Numbered from the stretch's first letter, positions 41,341 through 50,195 are shown. The stretch is DNA of 64,000 nt from Clostridia bacterium (GCA_900759015.1 CAAEUE010000001.1:1-64000), one strand, 5' to 3'. Notes: a model not told the origin generated them from the sequence alone. Made by a program: numbers and translations.

Positions 41341-41411
41341 TAGTATACCATAGCAAAGTGGTAAATATTTTAAAGGTTGCTATATCAATGCAACTCTATT
41401 AGGAGGTAAAT

Positions 41412-42356
41412 ATGATTGAATTTGAAAAGCCAGACATACAATGCTTGGAAGTTGATGAAAAAAGAAATTATTCTAAATTCGTTTGTGAACCATTAGAACG
41501 TGGATATGGTGTAACAATAGGTAATTCATTAAGAAGAATATTACTTTCTTCTTTACCTGGAACAGCAATTACAAGTATTAAAATAGAAGGTGTTTTACAT
41601 GAATTCTCTACAATTCCAAATGTAGTGGAAGACGTGCCAGAACTTATTGTTAACTTAAAAGATGTTCGTCTAAAAATGGATGGAAATGAAGAGAGAGTTA
41701 TTAGAATTGATGCAAAAGAAGGAGAAGTTACAGCTGGAGATATAATAACTGATGGTGTTGTAGAAGTTTTAAATAAAGACTTACATATTGCAACAGTTTC
41801 AGAAGGTGGACATTTAGTTATTGAAATGACAGTTAATACAGGAAGAGGATATAATACTGCAGAACAAAATAAGAAAGAAGGACAAGATATATCTGTACTT
41901 CCAATAGATTCAATTTATACACCTGTAAAGAAAGTAAATTATTCTGTAGAAAATACTAGAGTTGGACAAATGGTAGATTATGATAAATTAGTAATAGAAG
42001 TTTGGACAGATGGTAGTTTAAAACCATATGAAGCTCTTAGCTTAGCAGCTAAAGTTATGACTGGACATTTAGAATTATTTATTGATTTATCAGAAGCTGC
42101 AAAAAATACTCAAGTAATGGTAGAAAAAGAAGAATCTAAGAAAGAAAAAGTATTAGAAATGACAATAGAAGATTTAGAGCTTTCTGTACGTTCATTTAAC
42201 TGTTTAAAAAGAGCTGGTATTGTAACAGTAGAAGATTTAGTAAATAAAACTCAGTCAGAAATGATGAAAGTAAGGAATTTAGGTAAAAAGTCATTAGATG
42301 AAGTAACAAATAAATTACATTCATTAGGATTAGACTTTGCGCCAGATGATGATTAA
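41412..42356 (+). CDS. rpoA: DNA-directed RNA polymerase subunit alpha
   Basis: A 314-residue alpha subunit: N-terminal dimerisation domain (EPLERGYGVTIGNSLRRILL, SSLPGTAITSIKIEGVLHEF), a flexible linker and the C-terminal UP-element/activator domain (ELSVRSFNCLKRAGIVTVED, GKKSLDEVTNKL). AGGAGGT lies before ATG 41412. The beta subunits rpoB/rpoC are not in this window. Confidence 0.98.
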   Translation: MIEFEKPDIQCLEVDEKRNYSKFVCEPLERGYGVTIGNSLRRILLSSLPGTAITSIKIEGVLHEFSTIPNVVEDVPELIVNLKDVRLKMDGNEERVIRIDAKEGEVTAGDIITDGVVEVLNKDLHIATVSEGGHLVIEMTVNTGRGYNTAEQNKKEGQDISVLPIDSIYTPVKKVNYSVENTRVGQMVDYDKLVIEVWTDGSLKPYEALSLAAKVMTGHLELFIDLSEAAKNTQVMVEKEESKKEKVLEMTIEDLELSVRSFNCLKRAGIVTVEDLVNKTQSEMMKVRNLGKKSLDEVTNKLHSLGLDFAPDDD

Positions 42357-42381
42357 AATAAATTAGAAAGGTGTGAAAGAA

Positions 42382-42915
42382 GTGGCAAAGAATAGAAAAC
42401 TTGGAAAAACAACTGCACAAAGAAAAGCAATGCTAAGAACACAAGTAACTGATTTATTAGTAAACGAAAAAATAACTACAACATTAGCTAGAGCTAAAGA
42501 AACTCAAGCTATTGCTAATAGTCTAATTGCTTTAGCTATTAAAGAAAAAGATAATTTCGAAATGGAAGATAAAAAAATAGTAAGAGCAAAAAGAGATACT
42601 AATGGAAACAAAGTTACAGAATTAGTAAAAAGCAAAAATGGTAATGAATATTTAAAAGTTGTTAAAGAAGAAGTAACAGAAAAAAGACAAAAAGATATGC
42701 CTTCAAGATTAAATGCAAGAAGAAAAATAATGAATACTGTTTGCAAAGTTAAAGATGCAGATGGAAGAAACATAGACATTCCAGCAAAATTATTTGGAGA
42801 ATTAGCAGAAAGATATGCTACAGCTGGAAAAGTTGGAGGATATACAAGAATAATTAAAGTAGGACCTCGTAAAGGTGACGCTGCAGAAATGGCAATATTA
42901 GAATTATTAAAATAA
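42382..42915 (+). CDS. rplQ: 50S ribosomal protein L17, long form with internal insertion
   Basis: A 177-residue L17, where 112-130 is usual. Start GTG 42382 gives AKNRKLGKTTAQRKAMLRT; an in-frame GTG at 42373 is less likely. After the N-terminal half (KEKDNFEMEDKKIV) there is an insertion of roughly 50 residues rich in Lys/Glu (NGNKVTELVKSKNGNEYLKV) before the family C-terminus (ERYATAGKVGGYTRIIKVGP). It is the last gene of the alpha operon, followed by a terminator. Confidence 0.94.
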   Translation: MAKNRKLGKTTAQRKAMLRTQVTDLLVNEKITTTLARAKETQAIANSLIALAIKEKDNFEMEDKKIVRAKRDTNGNKVTELVKSKNGNEYLKVVKEEVTEKRQKDMPSRLNARRKIMNTVCKVKDADGRNIDIPAKLFGELAERYATAGKVGGYTRIIKVGPRKGDAAEMAILELLK

Positions 42916-42928
42916 TTAATAAATATAT

Positions 42929-42983
42929 AAACTGCACCTAAAATATTAAATATAATTTAGTATTTTAGGTGTAGTTTTTTTTA
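42929..42983 (+). terminator. Terminator of the alpha/ribosomal operon
   Basis: AACTGCACCTAAAATA (from 42930) pairs with TATTTTAGGTGTAGTT (to 42976), then T8: one of the strongest terminators in the window. Confidence 0.9.
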
Positions 42984-43015
42984 TAATGTAAATAATTCAT
43001 ATATAGGAGAGATAT

Positions 43016-43837
43016 ATGAATTTTATTTGGGAAATTATAAAATTAATAATGGAATTATTAATCATAATCCTTGTGTCTAAGAATCTATTAGTTCCAGTAC
43101 TTAGAAAAGTTGGAGAACTTTTAGAATTAAAGCCACAAACTATAGGGAATATTTCTGGAATTGCGACAAGTATTCCTGAATTTTTAACAGTAACATTTTC
43201 ATCTATTAGTGGAATGGCAGATGCAGGGATTTTTAATATACTAAGTTCAAATATTATTAATAGCATTCAATATATATTGGCTATGGCTATAAATAAAAAT
43301 CTAAAAGTTTTAAAAAACAAAGCGTTAAAAATAAATCTAGTATTAGTATTGATAACGATAATAATTCCAATAATTATTTGGAAATTTAATATAGGGAATA
43401 GCGTAGAAATAGCAGTAATATATATTATCTTATTTTATGTTTTCAATAAAATAAATAAGCATTATAACGGAAAATTAAATATTGAAAATAAAGAAACGAT
43501 TTCACATGTAACAACAAATAAAAAGAAGATACCTATTTATTTTGTATATATTTTGCTAATAGGAATTATATTATATTTAGTAGGAAATTTGTTAAGTGAT
43601 ACGCTAGAAAATTTACGCTATATTTTTGATGTTTCAGAAATTATTATAGGTATAGTTTTGGGAATTGCAACAAGTATACCAGAATTTGTTACATTTATAG
43701 AAAGTCAAAAATTTCATAAAAATAGTAACGAAGAATTAGGTGTAATAGAAGCTAGTAATAATCTTTTGGTATCTAATACATTAAACCTATTTATAATTCA
43801 ATCAATATCAATCATAATAATGAATTTTTTGGAATAA
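43016..43837 (+). CDS. Sodium/calcium-exchanger-like (CaCA) membrane protein
   Basis: A 273-residue polytopic membrane protein with two internally homologous halves. Each has an alpha-repeat-like motif: GNISGIATSIPEFLTVTF followed by NILSSNIINS, and GIVLGIATSIPEFVTFIE followed by NLLVSNTLNL. The TS-x-PE and SN-x-x-N signatures are those of cation/Ca2+ antiporters, whose halves are inverted duplicates. It is short for the family (usually 300-350), with a soluble loop near residues 140-165. The ion transported cannot be read from this. Confidence 0.7.
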   Translation: MNFIWEIIKLIMELLIIILVSKNLLVPVLRKVGELLELKPQTIGNISGIATSIPEFLTVTFSSISGMADAGIFNILSSNIINSIQYILAMAINKNLKVLKNKALKINLVLVLITIIIPIIIWKFNIGNSVEIAVIYIILFYVFNKINKHYNGKLNIENKETISHVTTNKKKIPIYFVYILLIGIILYLVGNLLSDTLENLRYIFDVSEIIIGIVLGIATSIPEFVTFIESQKFHKNSNEELGVIEASNNLLVSNTLNLFIIQSISIIIMNFLE

Positions 43838-43885
43838 TTTGAGAAAATTTGAATATACTTACTATAGGATGATTGAGGTGATAAA

Positions 43886-44173
43886 ATGATTTATGAAACA
43901 TATATTAAAGAAAGTAAAATTATAGACAAGACAGATGAAGAGAAAAGTCTAGATTTAGTTAAGTCATTAATAAAGACAAAAATGGATTTAGAATTGGCAA
44001 GTAAAAATTTTGAATTTGCTGATGGAGAGCTTGTAGATTATTATGCATATCAGATAAAAGCTAATCAAGCCAAAATAAATTATTTATTAAAAAAGATAAA
44101 AAGAAGAGGACTAATAATAGATAATATTCAAGAAAGAGATATTAGAAATTTAACTAAACAAGAAGCAATGTAA
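43886..44173 (+). CDS. DUF2508 (YaaL-like) family protein
   Basis: A 95-residue, mostly helical, charged cytoplasmic protein matching the YaaL/DUF2508 pattern (LVKSLIKTKMDLELASKNFE, FADGELVDYYAYQIKANQAK, INYLLKKIKRRGL). In Bacillus yaaL also lies directly before bofA, and here bofA follows 48 nt downstream. Function is unknown; the conserved pairing suggests a link with late sporulation control. Confidence 0.82.
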   Translation: MIYETYIKESKIIDKTDEEKSLDLVKSLIKTKMDLELASKNFEFADGELVDYYAYQIKANQAKINYLLKKIKRRGLIIDNIQERDIRNLTKQEAM

Positions 44174-44221
44174 TGTATATTTGTCCATATAACTTCATAA
44201 ATATTAATAGGAGTGATGTAT

Positions 44222-44485
44222 ATGGACTATAATAATATGTTAGTTTTTGCAGCATCAATATGTTTTATATTTTTATTTGGAAGAATATTTGTAAAACCAC
44301 TTAAATTTGTATGCAAATTAGCACTAAATTCAGTTCTAGGAGGTTTATTAATATTAGTAATAAACTATATAGGTCAAGGGTTTAATTTTCATATAGGATT
44401 AAATATTTTTACGTCTGCTTTAGTTGGATTATTGGGATTGCCAGGTGCAGTACTATTAATAATATTGCAATTATTTATTATATAA
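44222..44485 (+). CDS. bofA: Pro-sigma-K processing inhibitor BofA
   Basis: An 87-residue membrane protein with helices near residues 7-20, 28-50 and 60-87. The ALNSVLGGLLILVINYIGQG segment and the LNIFTSALVGLLGLPGAVLL ending are typical of BofA, which holds the SpoIVFB protease inactive in the mother cell. ATG 44222 is chosen since AGGAG at 44209-44213 is 8 nt upstream; ATG 44216 is too close. Confidence 0.9.
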   Translation: MDYNNMLVFAASICFIFLFGRIFVKPLKFVCKLALNSVLGGLLILVINYIGQGFNFHIGLNIFTSALVGLLGLPGAVLLIILQLFII

Positions 44486-44570
44486 AATAAAAATTACTTT
44501 TGAATGTAAAATGAATATGATATAATTCAATTATAAAAGATATTGTTAGTTAAAAGAATGGAGAAATAAA

Positions 44571-45431
44571 ATGATTAATGAACTTAACCCTATAGGAATC
44601 GGAACATATAAATTAGATATGGAAAATAAAGAAGAAACATTAGAAGGATTATTATATTCGGTAAAAAAAGGACAAAATTATATAAGTACAAGTTTAATGT
44701 ATTCAAACTGTGAAATTGTCGATTTTTTAAAACAATTTTTTGCGAAGATCAACAGGGAAGATATATTTGTAATGTCACACTTAGAAAAATATATAGAGAA
44801 TAAAAATGATGTAGAAAAGCAAGTAGATGAGTATTTAACAAGAATGAACATAGATTATATAGATGCATTGCAAATACATACTCCAGAAGTATGTAAAATA
44901 CCATTACTAGATGTGTATTATGAAATGCAAAAAATGTGTGAAAAAGGAAAGGTTAAATATTTATCTACTAGTAATACAACTTTGGAGCAATTAGAAGAAT
45001 TAAATAAAAACTTTGGAATATATAGCTTTGAGGGAGTATATAATTTAGACTGCAAAATATATGAGAATATTGGAGTAGTAGATTATTGCAAAAAGAACAA
45101 TATAAAATTTATATGCTATCAAGCACTAAGAAGAAATAAGATAGCAGAAGCAAATTATAAATTTTTGGTAGAAATGGCAAAAAAATATAATAAAACCCAA
45201 AACCAAATTTTAATTAATTGGATGCTAAAAGAAAAAGGATTATTTACATTAATAAAAACAACACAGAAAGAATATATAAATAGTAATTTAGAAGCATTGG
45301 ACTTTAAATTACAACAAGAAGATGTACAACTATTAAATGAATTTCAAAATGAAAAATTTAATAATATAGAAATAGATTGGGAAGCTAATAAAGGTGGGGT
45401 AACCATAGATAAATTGGCAAGCCAATTTTAA
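44571..45431 (+). CDS. Aldo/keto reductase family protein with altered active-site residues
   Basis: A 286-residue TIM-barrel protein of the aldo/keto reductase family: IGIGTYKLD start, REDIFVMSHLEKY, the YIDALQIHTPEV strand, GKVKYLSTSNTTLEQLEEL and QNQILINWMLKEKGLFTLIK. The family tetrad is Asp-Tyr-Lys-His. Here the usual DTA-x-x-Y reads STSLMY (Asp replaced by Ser) and the TKL strand reads SHL (Lys replaced by His), while Tyr and the His in QIHTP remain. It may be an inactive or re-purposed relative. Confidence 0.8.
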   Translation: MINELNPIGIGTYKLDMENKEETLEGLLYSVKKGQNYISTSLMYSNCEIVDFLKQFFAKINREDIFVMSHLEKYIENKNDVEKQVDEYLTRMNIDYIDALQIHTPEVCKIPLLDVYYEMQKMCEKGKVKYLSTSNTTLEQLEELNKNFGIYSFEGVYNLDCKIYENIGVVDYCKKNNIKFICYQALRRNKIAEANYKFLVEMAKKYNKTQNQILINWMLKEKGLFTLIKTTQKEYINSNLEALDFKLQQEDVQLLNEFQNEKFNNIEIDWEANKGGVTIDKLASQF

Positions 45432-45440
45432 AATATAAAT

Positions 45441-45467
45441 AAAAAGCGACTTTTAAAGTCGCTTTTT
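45441..45467. terminator. Bidirectional terminator between the AKR gene and glmS
   Basis: AAAAAGCGACTTT (45441-45453) and AAAGTCGCTTTTT (45455-45467) are perfect inverse copies; A and T runs serve both directions. Confidence 0.9.
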
Positions 45468-45478
45468 ATGATGTAGAG

Positions 45479-45502
45479 AAAAAAGGAATGTCCCCAAATC
45501 CC
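45479..45502 (-). repeat. Dispersed inverted repeat, copy 2 (overlaps glmS stop)
   Basis: Minus strand AGGGATTTGGGGACATTCC then TTTTT. The first two bases are the AG of the glmS TAG stop codon. Confidence 0.75.
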
Positions 45503-47325
45503 TATTCAACTGTTACAGATTTTGCTAAATTTCTAGGTTTATCAACATCTAATCCTTTTTCTTTTGAAATATAATATGCAAGTAATTGCAATGGTATTAT
45601 AGATAAAACTGGTGATAAACAAGGTTCGGTATCAGGAATGTTTATTACTTTAAAAAATTGTGATTCATCTATTTTTTGATTTGTTATTACTAAAGTTTTT
45701 GCTCCTCTCGTAATAACTTCTTGGATATTACTAATTGTTTTTTCAACCAAATTAGGATTTGTAATAATTCCTATTACTGTAACGTCATTTTCTATTAAAG
45801 CTATAGGTCCATGTTTTAATTCACCTGCCGCATAGCTTTCAGAATGAATATATGAAATTTCTTTTAATTTTAAAGAGCCTTCAGATGCTACATAGTAATC
45901 TACACCTCTACCTAAGAAGAACATATCTGTTTCTTTATATACAATATTAGCAAAGTTTTTAACTTCTGCAACATTTCTTAATGTTATTTCTGCTTTTTTT
46001 GGTAATTCCAAAAGCTCTTTTTTTATTGAATCAATTGTTGAGCTAGGAACTCTATCTAAAACTTCTGCAAAATATAATGCTAAAATATTTAATAAAACAA
46101 CTTGTGATGTATATGCTTTTGTAGAAGCAACAGCAATTTCTGGACCTGCATGTGTATAAATGCAGTAATCTGCTTCACGAGTTATAGAACTACCAATAAC
46201 ATTAGCTATTGCTATAGTTTTAGCTCCTTTGCTTTTTGCAAGTTTTAAAGCTGCAATTGTATCTGCAGTCTCGCCAGATTGACTAATATAAATACATAAA
46301 GTATGTTCATCTATTAAAGGATCTCTGTATCTGAATTCTGAAGCTATATCAACTTCAGTTGGGATTTTACAGAAATTTTCGAAAGTTGCCTTTGTAGCAA
46401 GCCCAGCATTCATTGCTGTACCACATGCAACAATATATATTCTATTAATAGTTTCTAAAAATTCTTTTGTTATTTCGAAATCATTAAAAGAAATTTTATT
46501 TTCAGATAATTTAGAACCAATTGTTTCTCTTATTGCATTAGGTTGTTCATAAATTTCTTTTAACATAAAATCATCATAACCATCTTTTTCTGCTGATGCA
46601 GTATTCCATTCAATACTTTTTATTGGCTTATCAATTCTATTTAAATCATTATCATAAAAGTCTATATTATCTCTTGATAGTACTGCAAATTCTCTATCAT
46701 TTAAGAAATAGAAGTCTTTAGTAAATGATAAAATAGCAGGAATATCAGAAGAAATATAATTTTCATCTAAACCTCTACCGATAACTAAAGGGCTATCTTG
46801 TCTTACGACAATCATATTGTCTGGATAATATTTGCATAAAATTTCTAAAGCAAAACTACCTTTTAAATTATCACAAGTTAGTTTAACAGCTTTTAGGAAA
46901 TCATTTTCTTTTTTATAATAAAAATTAATTAAATTTGGAATAACTTCTGTATCTGTATCAGAAAGGAATGTATATTCATTGTCTTCCAAAAATTTTCTTA
47001 GTTCATGATAATTTTCTATTATACCATTATGTACTACTGCAAATAGTTTATCATTATCATAATGTGGATGAGAATTAACAGCAGAAGGTTTTCCATGTGT
47101 TGCCCATCTAGTATGACCAATACCGATTGTTCCTTCTAATTCATTTATTCCATCCATTGCATCTAAGTTTGCGATTCTTCCTTTTTCTTTTATAACTTTT
47201 ATGCCATCTTTTTCGATTGTGGCAATGCCCGCAGAGTCATAACCTCTGTATTCTAATCTAAGTAAACCGTTAATTAATATAGGTTTAGCTTTTTTGGTTC
47301 CTATATAACCAATAATTCCACACAT
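45502..47325 (-). CDS. glmS: Glutamine-fructose-6-phosphate aminotransferase (isomerising)
   Basis: A 607-residue enzyme making glucosamine-6-phosphate for cell-wall synthesis. The N-terminal glutaminase domain begins MCGIIGYIG with catalytic Cys2 and has the GIGHTRWATHGKP motif; two SIS sugar-isomerase domains follow (CGTAMNAGLATKA, SQSGETADTIAALK, PIALIEND) and the C-terminus ends KPRNLAKSVTVE as expected. It is preceded by a glmS ribozyme on the same strand. The stop codon TAG lies in a dispersed repeat. Confidence 0.97.
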   Translation of the reverse strand: MCGIIGYIGTKKAKPILINGLLRLEYRGYDSAGIATIEKDGIKVIKEKGRIANLDAMDGINELEGTIGIGHTRWATHGKPSAVNSHPHYDNDKLFAVVHNGIIENYHELRKFLEDNEYTFLSDTDTEVIPNLINFYYKKENDFLKAVKLTCDNLKGSFALEILCKYYPDNMIVVRQDSPLVIGRGLDENYISSDIPAILSFTKDFYFLNDREFAVLSRDNIDFYDNDLNRIDKPIKSIEWNTASAEKDGYDDFMLKEIYEQPNAIRETIGSKLSENKISFNDFEITKEFLETINRIYIVACGTAMNAGLATKATFENFCKIPTEVDIASEFRYRDPLIDEHTLCIYISQSGETADTIAALKLAKSKGAKTIAIANVIGSSITREADYCIYTHAGPEIAVASTKAYTSQVVLLNILALYFAEVLDRVPSSTIDSIKKELLELPKKAEITLRNVAEVKNFANIVYKETDMFFLGRGVDYYVASEGSLKLKEISYIHSESYAAGELKHGPIALIENDVTVIGIITNPNLVEKTISNIQEVITRGAKTLVITNQKIDESQFFKVINIPDTEPCLSPVLSIIPLQLLAYYISKEKGLDVDKPRNLAKSVTVE

Positions 47326-47351
47326 ATATTGTTCCTCCTATAAAAAATAAC

Positions 47352-47500
47352 CAAAAAGTAACAATATAGCTACACAATTAGATTTGTTCTACTATCACTA
47401 GTAGGTTTTGCTAATATTTATGGTTGTAGCAAACCACAGAGTACCCGCCGAATATTTCGATAAACTCTGACCTCGTCAACACTGTAAGTGTCCTGGCGCT
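47352..47500 (-). ncRNA. glmS ribozyme: glmS ribozyme (glucosamine-6-phosphate-activated)
   Basis: On the minus strand, AGCGCCAGGACAC (from 47500) is the cleavage-site end, followed by GTTGACGAGG, the AGAGTTTATCGA core and TTCGGCGGGTACTCTG, matching the conserved glmS ribozyme core in order. Self-cleavage between A47500 and G47499 would expose the glmS mRNA to decay when glucosamine-6-phosphate is plentiful. The 3' boundary is approximate. Confidence 0.93.
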
Positions 47501-47582
47501 TTGTATAATTGTCATTTATAATATATAAAATAAACCTCCTTTCAAATTTTATTACATTGTAAACTTTTTGGTTTACGTTATT

Positions 47583-47611
47583 ATATTATAATAAAAACGA
47601 AAAAGTATCAA
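47583..47611 (-). promoter_or_regulatory. Probable promoter of glmS (minus strand)
   Basis: Minus strand TTGATA (47611-47606), 17-nt spacer, TAATAT (47588-47583), about 85 nt before the ribozyme. Overlapping TATAAT hexamers have poorer spacing. Confidence 0.45.
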
Positions 47612-47633
47612 GTCCTTAATAAAATTATAGGTA

Positions 47634-47662
47634 TTGCTAAATTTAAGAAAAGGGTATAAAAT
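47634..47662 (+). promoter_or_regulatory. Probable promoter of the 151-aa gene
   Basis: TTGCTA (47634-47639), 17-nt spacer, TAAAAT (47657-47662). Confidence 0.45.
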
Positions 47663-47716
47663 AAACGAGTGTAACAAATGGTTTAGTTTATTCAATCCTG
47701 AATGGGAGGAAAAAGT

Positions 47717-48172
47717 ATGATAGTAAGGATGGATGATTTCTACCGGATTAGCTACAAAGGAAGAGAGTTTGATTTTAAAGTTTTAGAACTTAAAGAGTCC
47801 ACACATATGTGTATCGTGGGAAGCGATGAAAAGGTACAGGAATTGCTGGTTGAGCTTTTGAAACCTAAAGATGAATCTGATGGAGATTATTACCCAGATT
47901 TGTTTGATGCTCTAAAAGAAGGCTTAAGAAAAGGAAATATAGCCAAGACTTTTGGTAAAAATGTATTGGAAATAACCTTTTATTTTAATAAAGGTGTATT
48001 AATCCGTCTTTTCGCTAACAACATAAGGGCAGAGCATGGCATTAGGGTAGCAGAAACAGCACTTTTCATGGATGGCAAACAAATTTATGAAGAGTTAGAT
48101 AGATTGTTTTTAAAGCTTAGTGAAAACAAAGATGATTTTTGGATTTGCTCAGATTTCTATGACAATGTGTGA
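47717..48172 (+). CDS. Protein of unknown function (151 aa), less AT-biased codon use
   Basis: A soluble mixed alpha/beta protein. The N-terminus (FYRISYKGREFDFKVLELKE, then HMCIVGSDEKVQELLVELLK) and an Asp/Tyr-rich middle lead to a beta segment (NVLEITFYFNKGVLIRLFAN) and a helix-rich end. I recognise no family. Codons such as CGG, GGC, CTG and GCC are more frequent than in flanking glmS and uvrC. ATG 47717 has GGGAGG 7 nt upstream. The gene stands alone with a hairpin terminator after it, possibly acquired by transfer. Confidence 0.7.
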   Translation: MIVRMDDFYRISYKGREFDFKVLELKESTHMCIVGSDEKVQELLVELLKPKDESDGDYYPDLFDALKEGLRKGNIAKTFGKNVLEITFYFNKGVLIRLFANNIRAEHGIRVAETALFMDGKQIYEELDRLFLKLSENKDDFWICSDFYDNV

Positions 48173-48187
48173 CCGGATTTAGTAGGG

Positions 48188-48222
48188 ATGCACCTCAGTG
48201 ATGGGGTGTATTTCTGCATTTT
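48188..48222 (+). terminator. Terminator of the 151-aa gene
   Basis: ATGCACCTC (48188-48196) pairs with GGGGTGTAT (48203-48211) with two G-U pairs, then a T-rich tail. Confidence 0.6.
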
Positions 48223-48229
48223 ATGAATA

Positions 48230-48258
48230 TTGAAACAAGAATTAAACGATGGTATAAT
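48230..48258 (+). promoter_or_regulatory. Promoter of uvrC
   Basis: TTGAAA (48230-48235), 17-nt spacer, TGG-TATAAT (-10 at 48253-48258), also an extended -10. Confidence 0.75.
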
Positions 48259-48322
48259 ATATTGTATGATAATCATTTATTAACAAAATATGAAGAAGTT
48301 AATAAATAGGAGAGGTATTAAA

Positions 48323-50122
48323 ATGCAGAATAATAAGTTTAATATAGAAGAGGAGATTAAAAAGTTACCCTCTAAACCAGGTGTATATCTTATGCACGAT
48401 AAAAATAATAATATTATATACGTTGGTAAAGCAATTTCTCTAAAAAGACGTGTTACCTCATATTTTAGGAAAACAAATAAAACGGAACGTATAAAAAAGA
48501 TGGTGTCTTTAGTTGATTATTTCGAATATATAGTTGTAAATAATGAAGCAGAAGCATTAATTTTAGAATGTAATTTAATAAAAAAATATAGACCAAAATT
48601 TAATGTACTATTAAAGGATGATAAAACATATCCATATATAAAAATTGATGTAAAATCAGATTTCCCAAATGTAATTATAACAAGAAGATTAATAAATGAT
48701 GGGTCAAAATATTTTGGCCCATATGCAAATCCAGGTGCTGCAAAAGAGATGGTAGACTTTATAAAAAGCAAATATAAAATTAGACAATGTAGAAATTTTA
48801 AATCTACACAAAGACCATGTCTAAATTATCATATAAAAAAATGTTTTGCTCCATGTGTGGGGTATATTTCTAAAGAAGATTATAGAAAACAGATTGATGA
48901 GATAATAGATCTATTAGATGGAAAGACAAGTAAAATAATAAAAGAACTTGGAATGCAAATGGAAGAAGCATCTAAAAAACTGGATTTTGAAAAGGCTGCA
49001 TATTTAAGAGATAAAATGGTTGCAATCGAAAGAATTTCGGAAAAACAAAGAGTATCTAATATATCAGAAAATAATATAGATGTTATAGGAATCGCAAAAA
49101 ATGAACTAGAAGTTTGTGTAGAAATATTTTTTGTAAGAGGAAGTAAAATGGTTGGCAGAGAATATTATTTCTTCCAAGATTTAGTTGATATGTCAGATAG
49201 CGAGATTTTATCAGGATTTATAAAGCAATATTATATGGATAATCCTAATTTACCAAATAAAATTATGATGAGATACGAGCCAGAAGATAAAGAAACAATA
49301 GAAGAATGGCTTTCTAATATTGCAAATCATAAGGTAGAGATAAAGACTCCTCAAAAAGGTGAAAAACTTCGTTTTGTTGAAATGGCAGAAAATAATGCAG
49401 AAGTTACTTTGAAAAATAAATTTGAGGATAAAAATACTTTGCTACTAGAACTAAAAGATGTATTAAAAATGGATAAGATACCAAGGAAGATTGAATGTTA
49501 TGATATATCTAATATATCTGGCACAAACATGGTAGCTGGCATGTGTGTAATGCAGAATGGGATTATAAAGAAGAATTTATCTAGAAGATTTAAGATAAAA
49601 ACAGTTTATGGACAAGATGATCCTAGATGCATGGAAGAAGTAATAGAAAGAAGATTAAAGCATTCTCTAAATGGAACTAGTACTGGTTTTGGAAATTTAC
49701 CAGATGTAATATTTGTAGATGGGGGAATTACACAAATTAGAGCTGCAAGAAGAGTAATTGATAAGTTAAATGTTGATATAAAAATTTTTGGAATGGTTAA
49801 GAATGATAAACATAGAACTAGAGCTTTAATGGACGAAGATAGAAATGAAATAGAAATATCAGAGGAATTATTAAATTTAATTACAAGATTTCAAGATACT
49901 GTTCATGATACCGCAATTTCTTATCATAAAAAGTTGCGTGAGAAAGAAATGACAGAATCAGCGCTAGATAAGATTCCTGGAATAGGAAAGATAAAGAGAA
50001 ATTTATTATTAAAAAGATTTAAAACTGTTAGTAATATTAAAAATGCATCACCAGAAGAAATAATGACTGTAAAAGGAATAAATATGGATTTAGCAATAAA
50101 AATAAAACAAGAGTTACAATAA
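48323..50122 (+). CDS. uvrC: Excinuclease ABC subunit C
   Basis: A 599-residue UvrC that makes both incisions in nucleotide excision repair. GIY-YIG domain at the start (KPGVYLMHDKNNNIIYVGKA), cysteine cluster (CRNFKSTQRPCLNYHIKKC), UVR motif (KLDFEKAAYLRDKM), RNase-H-like endonuclease (IECYDISNISGTNMVAGMCV, VDGGITQIRAA) and C-terminal helix-hairpin-helix pair (IPGIGKIKRNLLL). ATG 48323 follows GAGAGG; an ATG at 48290 in frame has no ribosome-binding site. mfd is also in the window. Confidence 0.96.
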   Translation: MQNNKFNIEEEIKKLPSKPGVYLMHDKNNNIIYVGKAISLKRRVTSYFRKTNKTERIKKMVSLVDYFEYIVVNNEAEALILECNLIKKYRPKFNVLLKDDKTYPYIKIDVKSDFPNVIITRRLINDGSKYFGPYANPGAAKEMVDFIKSKYKIRQCRNFKSTQRPCLNYHIKKCFAPCVGYISKEDYRKQIDEIIDLLDGKTSKIIKELGMQMEEASKKLDFEKAAYLRDKMVAIERISEKQRVSNISENNIDVIGIAKNELEVCVEIFFVRGSKMVGREYYFFQDLVDMSDSEILSGFIKQYYMDNPNLPNKIMMRYEPEDKETIEEWLSNIANHKVEIKTPQKGEKLRFVEMAENNAEVTLKNKFEDKNTLLLELKDVLKMDKIPRKIECYDISNISGTNMVAGMCVMQNGIIKKNLSRRFKIKTVYGQDDPRCMEEVIERRLKHSLNGTSTGFGNLPDVIFVDGGITQIRAARRVIDKLNVDIKIFGMVKNDKHRTRALMDEDRNEIEISEELLNLITRFQDTVHDTAISYHKKLREKEMTESALDKIPGIGKIKRNLLLKRFKTVSNIKNASPEEIMTVKGINMDLAIKIKQELQ

Positions 50123-50132
50123 CATAATAAAT

Positions 50133-50164
50133 AACTGCTTCGAAGGTTAACGAGGCAGTTTTTT
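50133..50164 (+). terminator. Terminator of uvrC
   Basis: AACTGCTTCG (50133-50142) pairs with CGAGGCAGTT (50151-50160), then T4. Confidence 0.8.
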
Positions 50165-50166
50165 GT

Positions 50167-50195
50167 TAGACAAAATATGGAAAAAATGGTATAAT
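50167..50195 (+). promoter_or_regulatory. Probable promoter of the 255-aa membrane protein gene
   Basis: TAGACA (50167-50172), 17-nt spacer, TGG-TATAAT (-10 at 50190-50195, extended). Confidence 0.6.

Noticed and set aside
47396..47508. Short ORF (about 33 codons, minus strand) running through the glmS ribozyme, with GGAGG upstream
   Set aside because: The ribosome-binding site is about 19 nt from the ATG and the frame coincides with conserved ribozyme bases, so the coding match is accidental.
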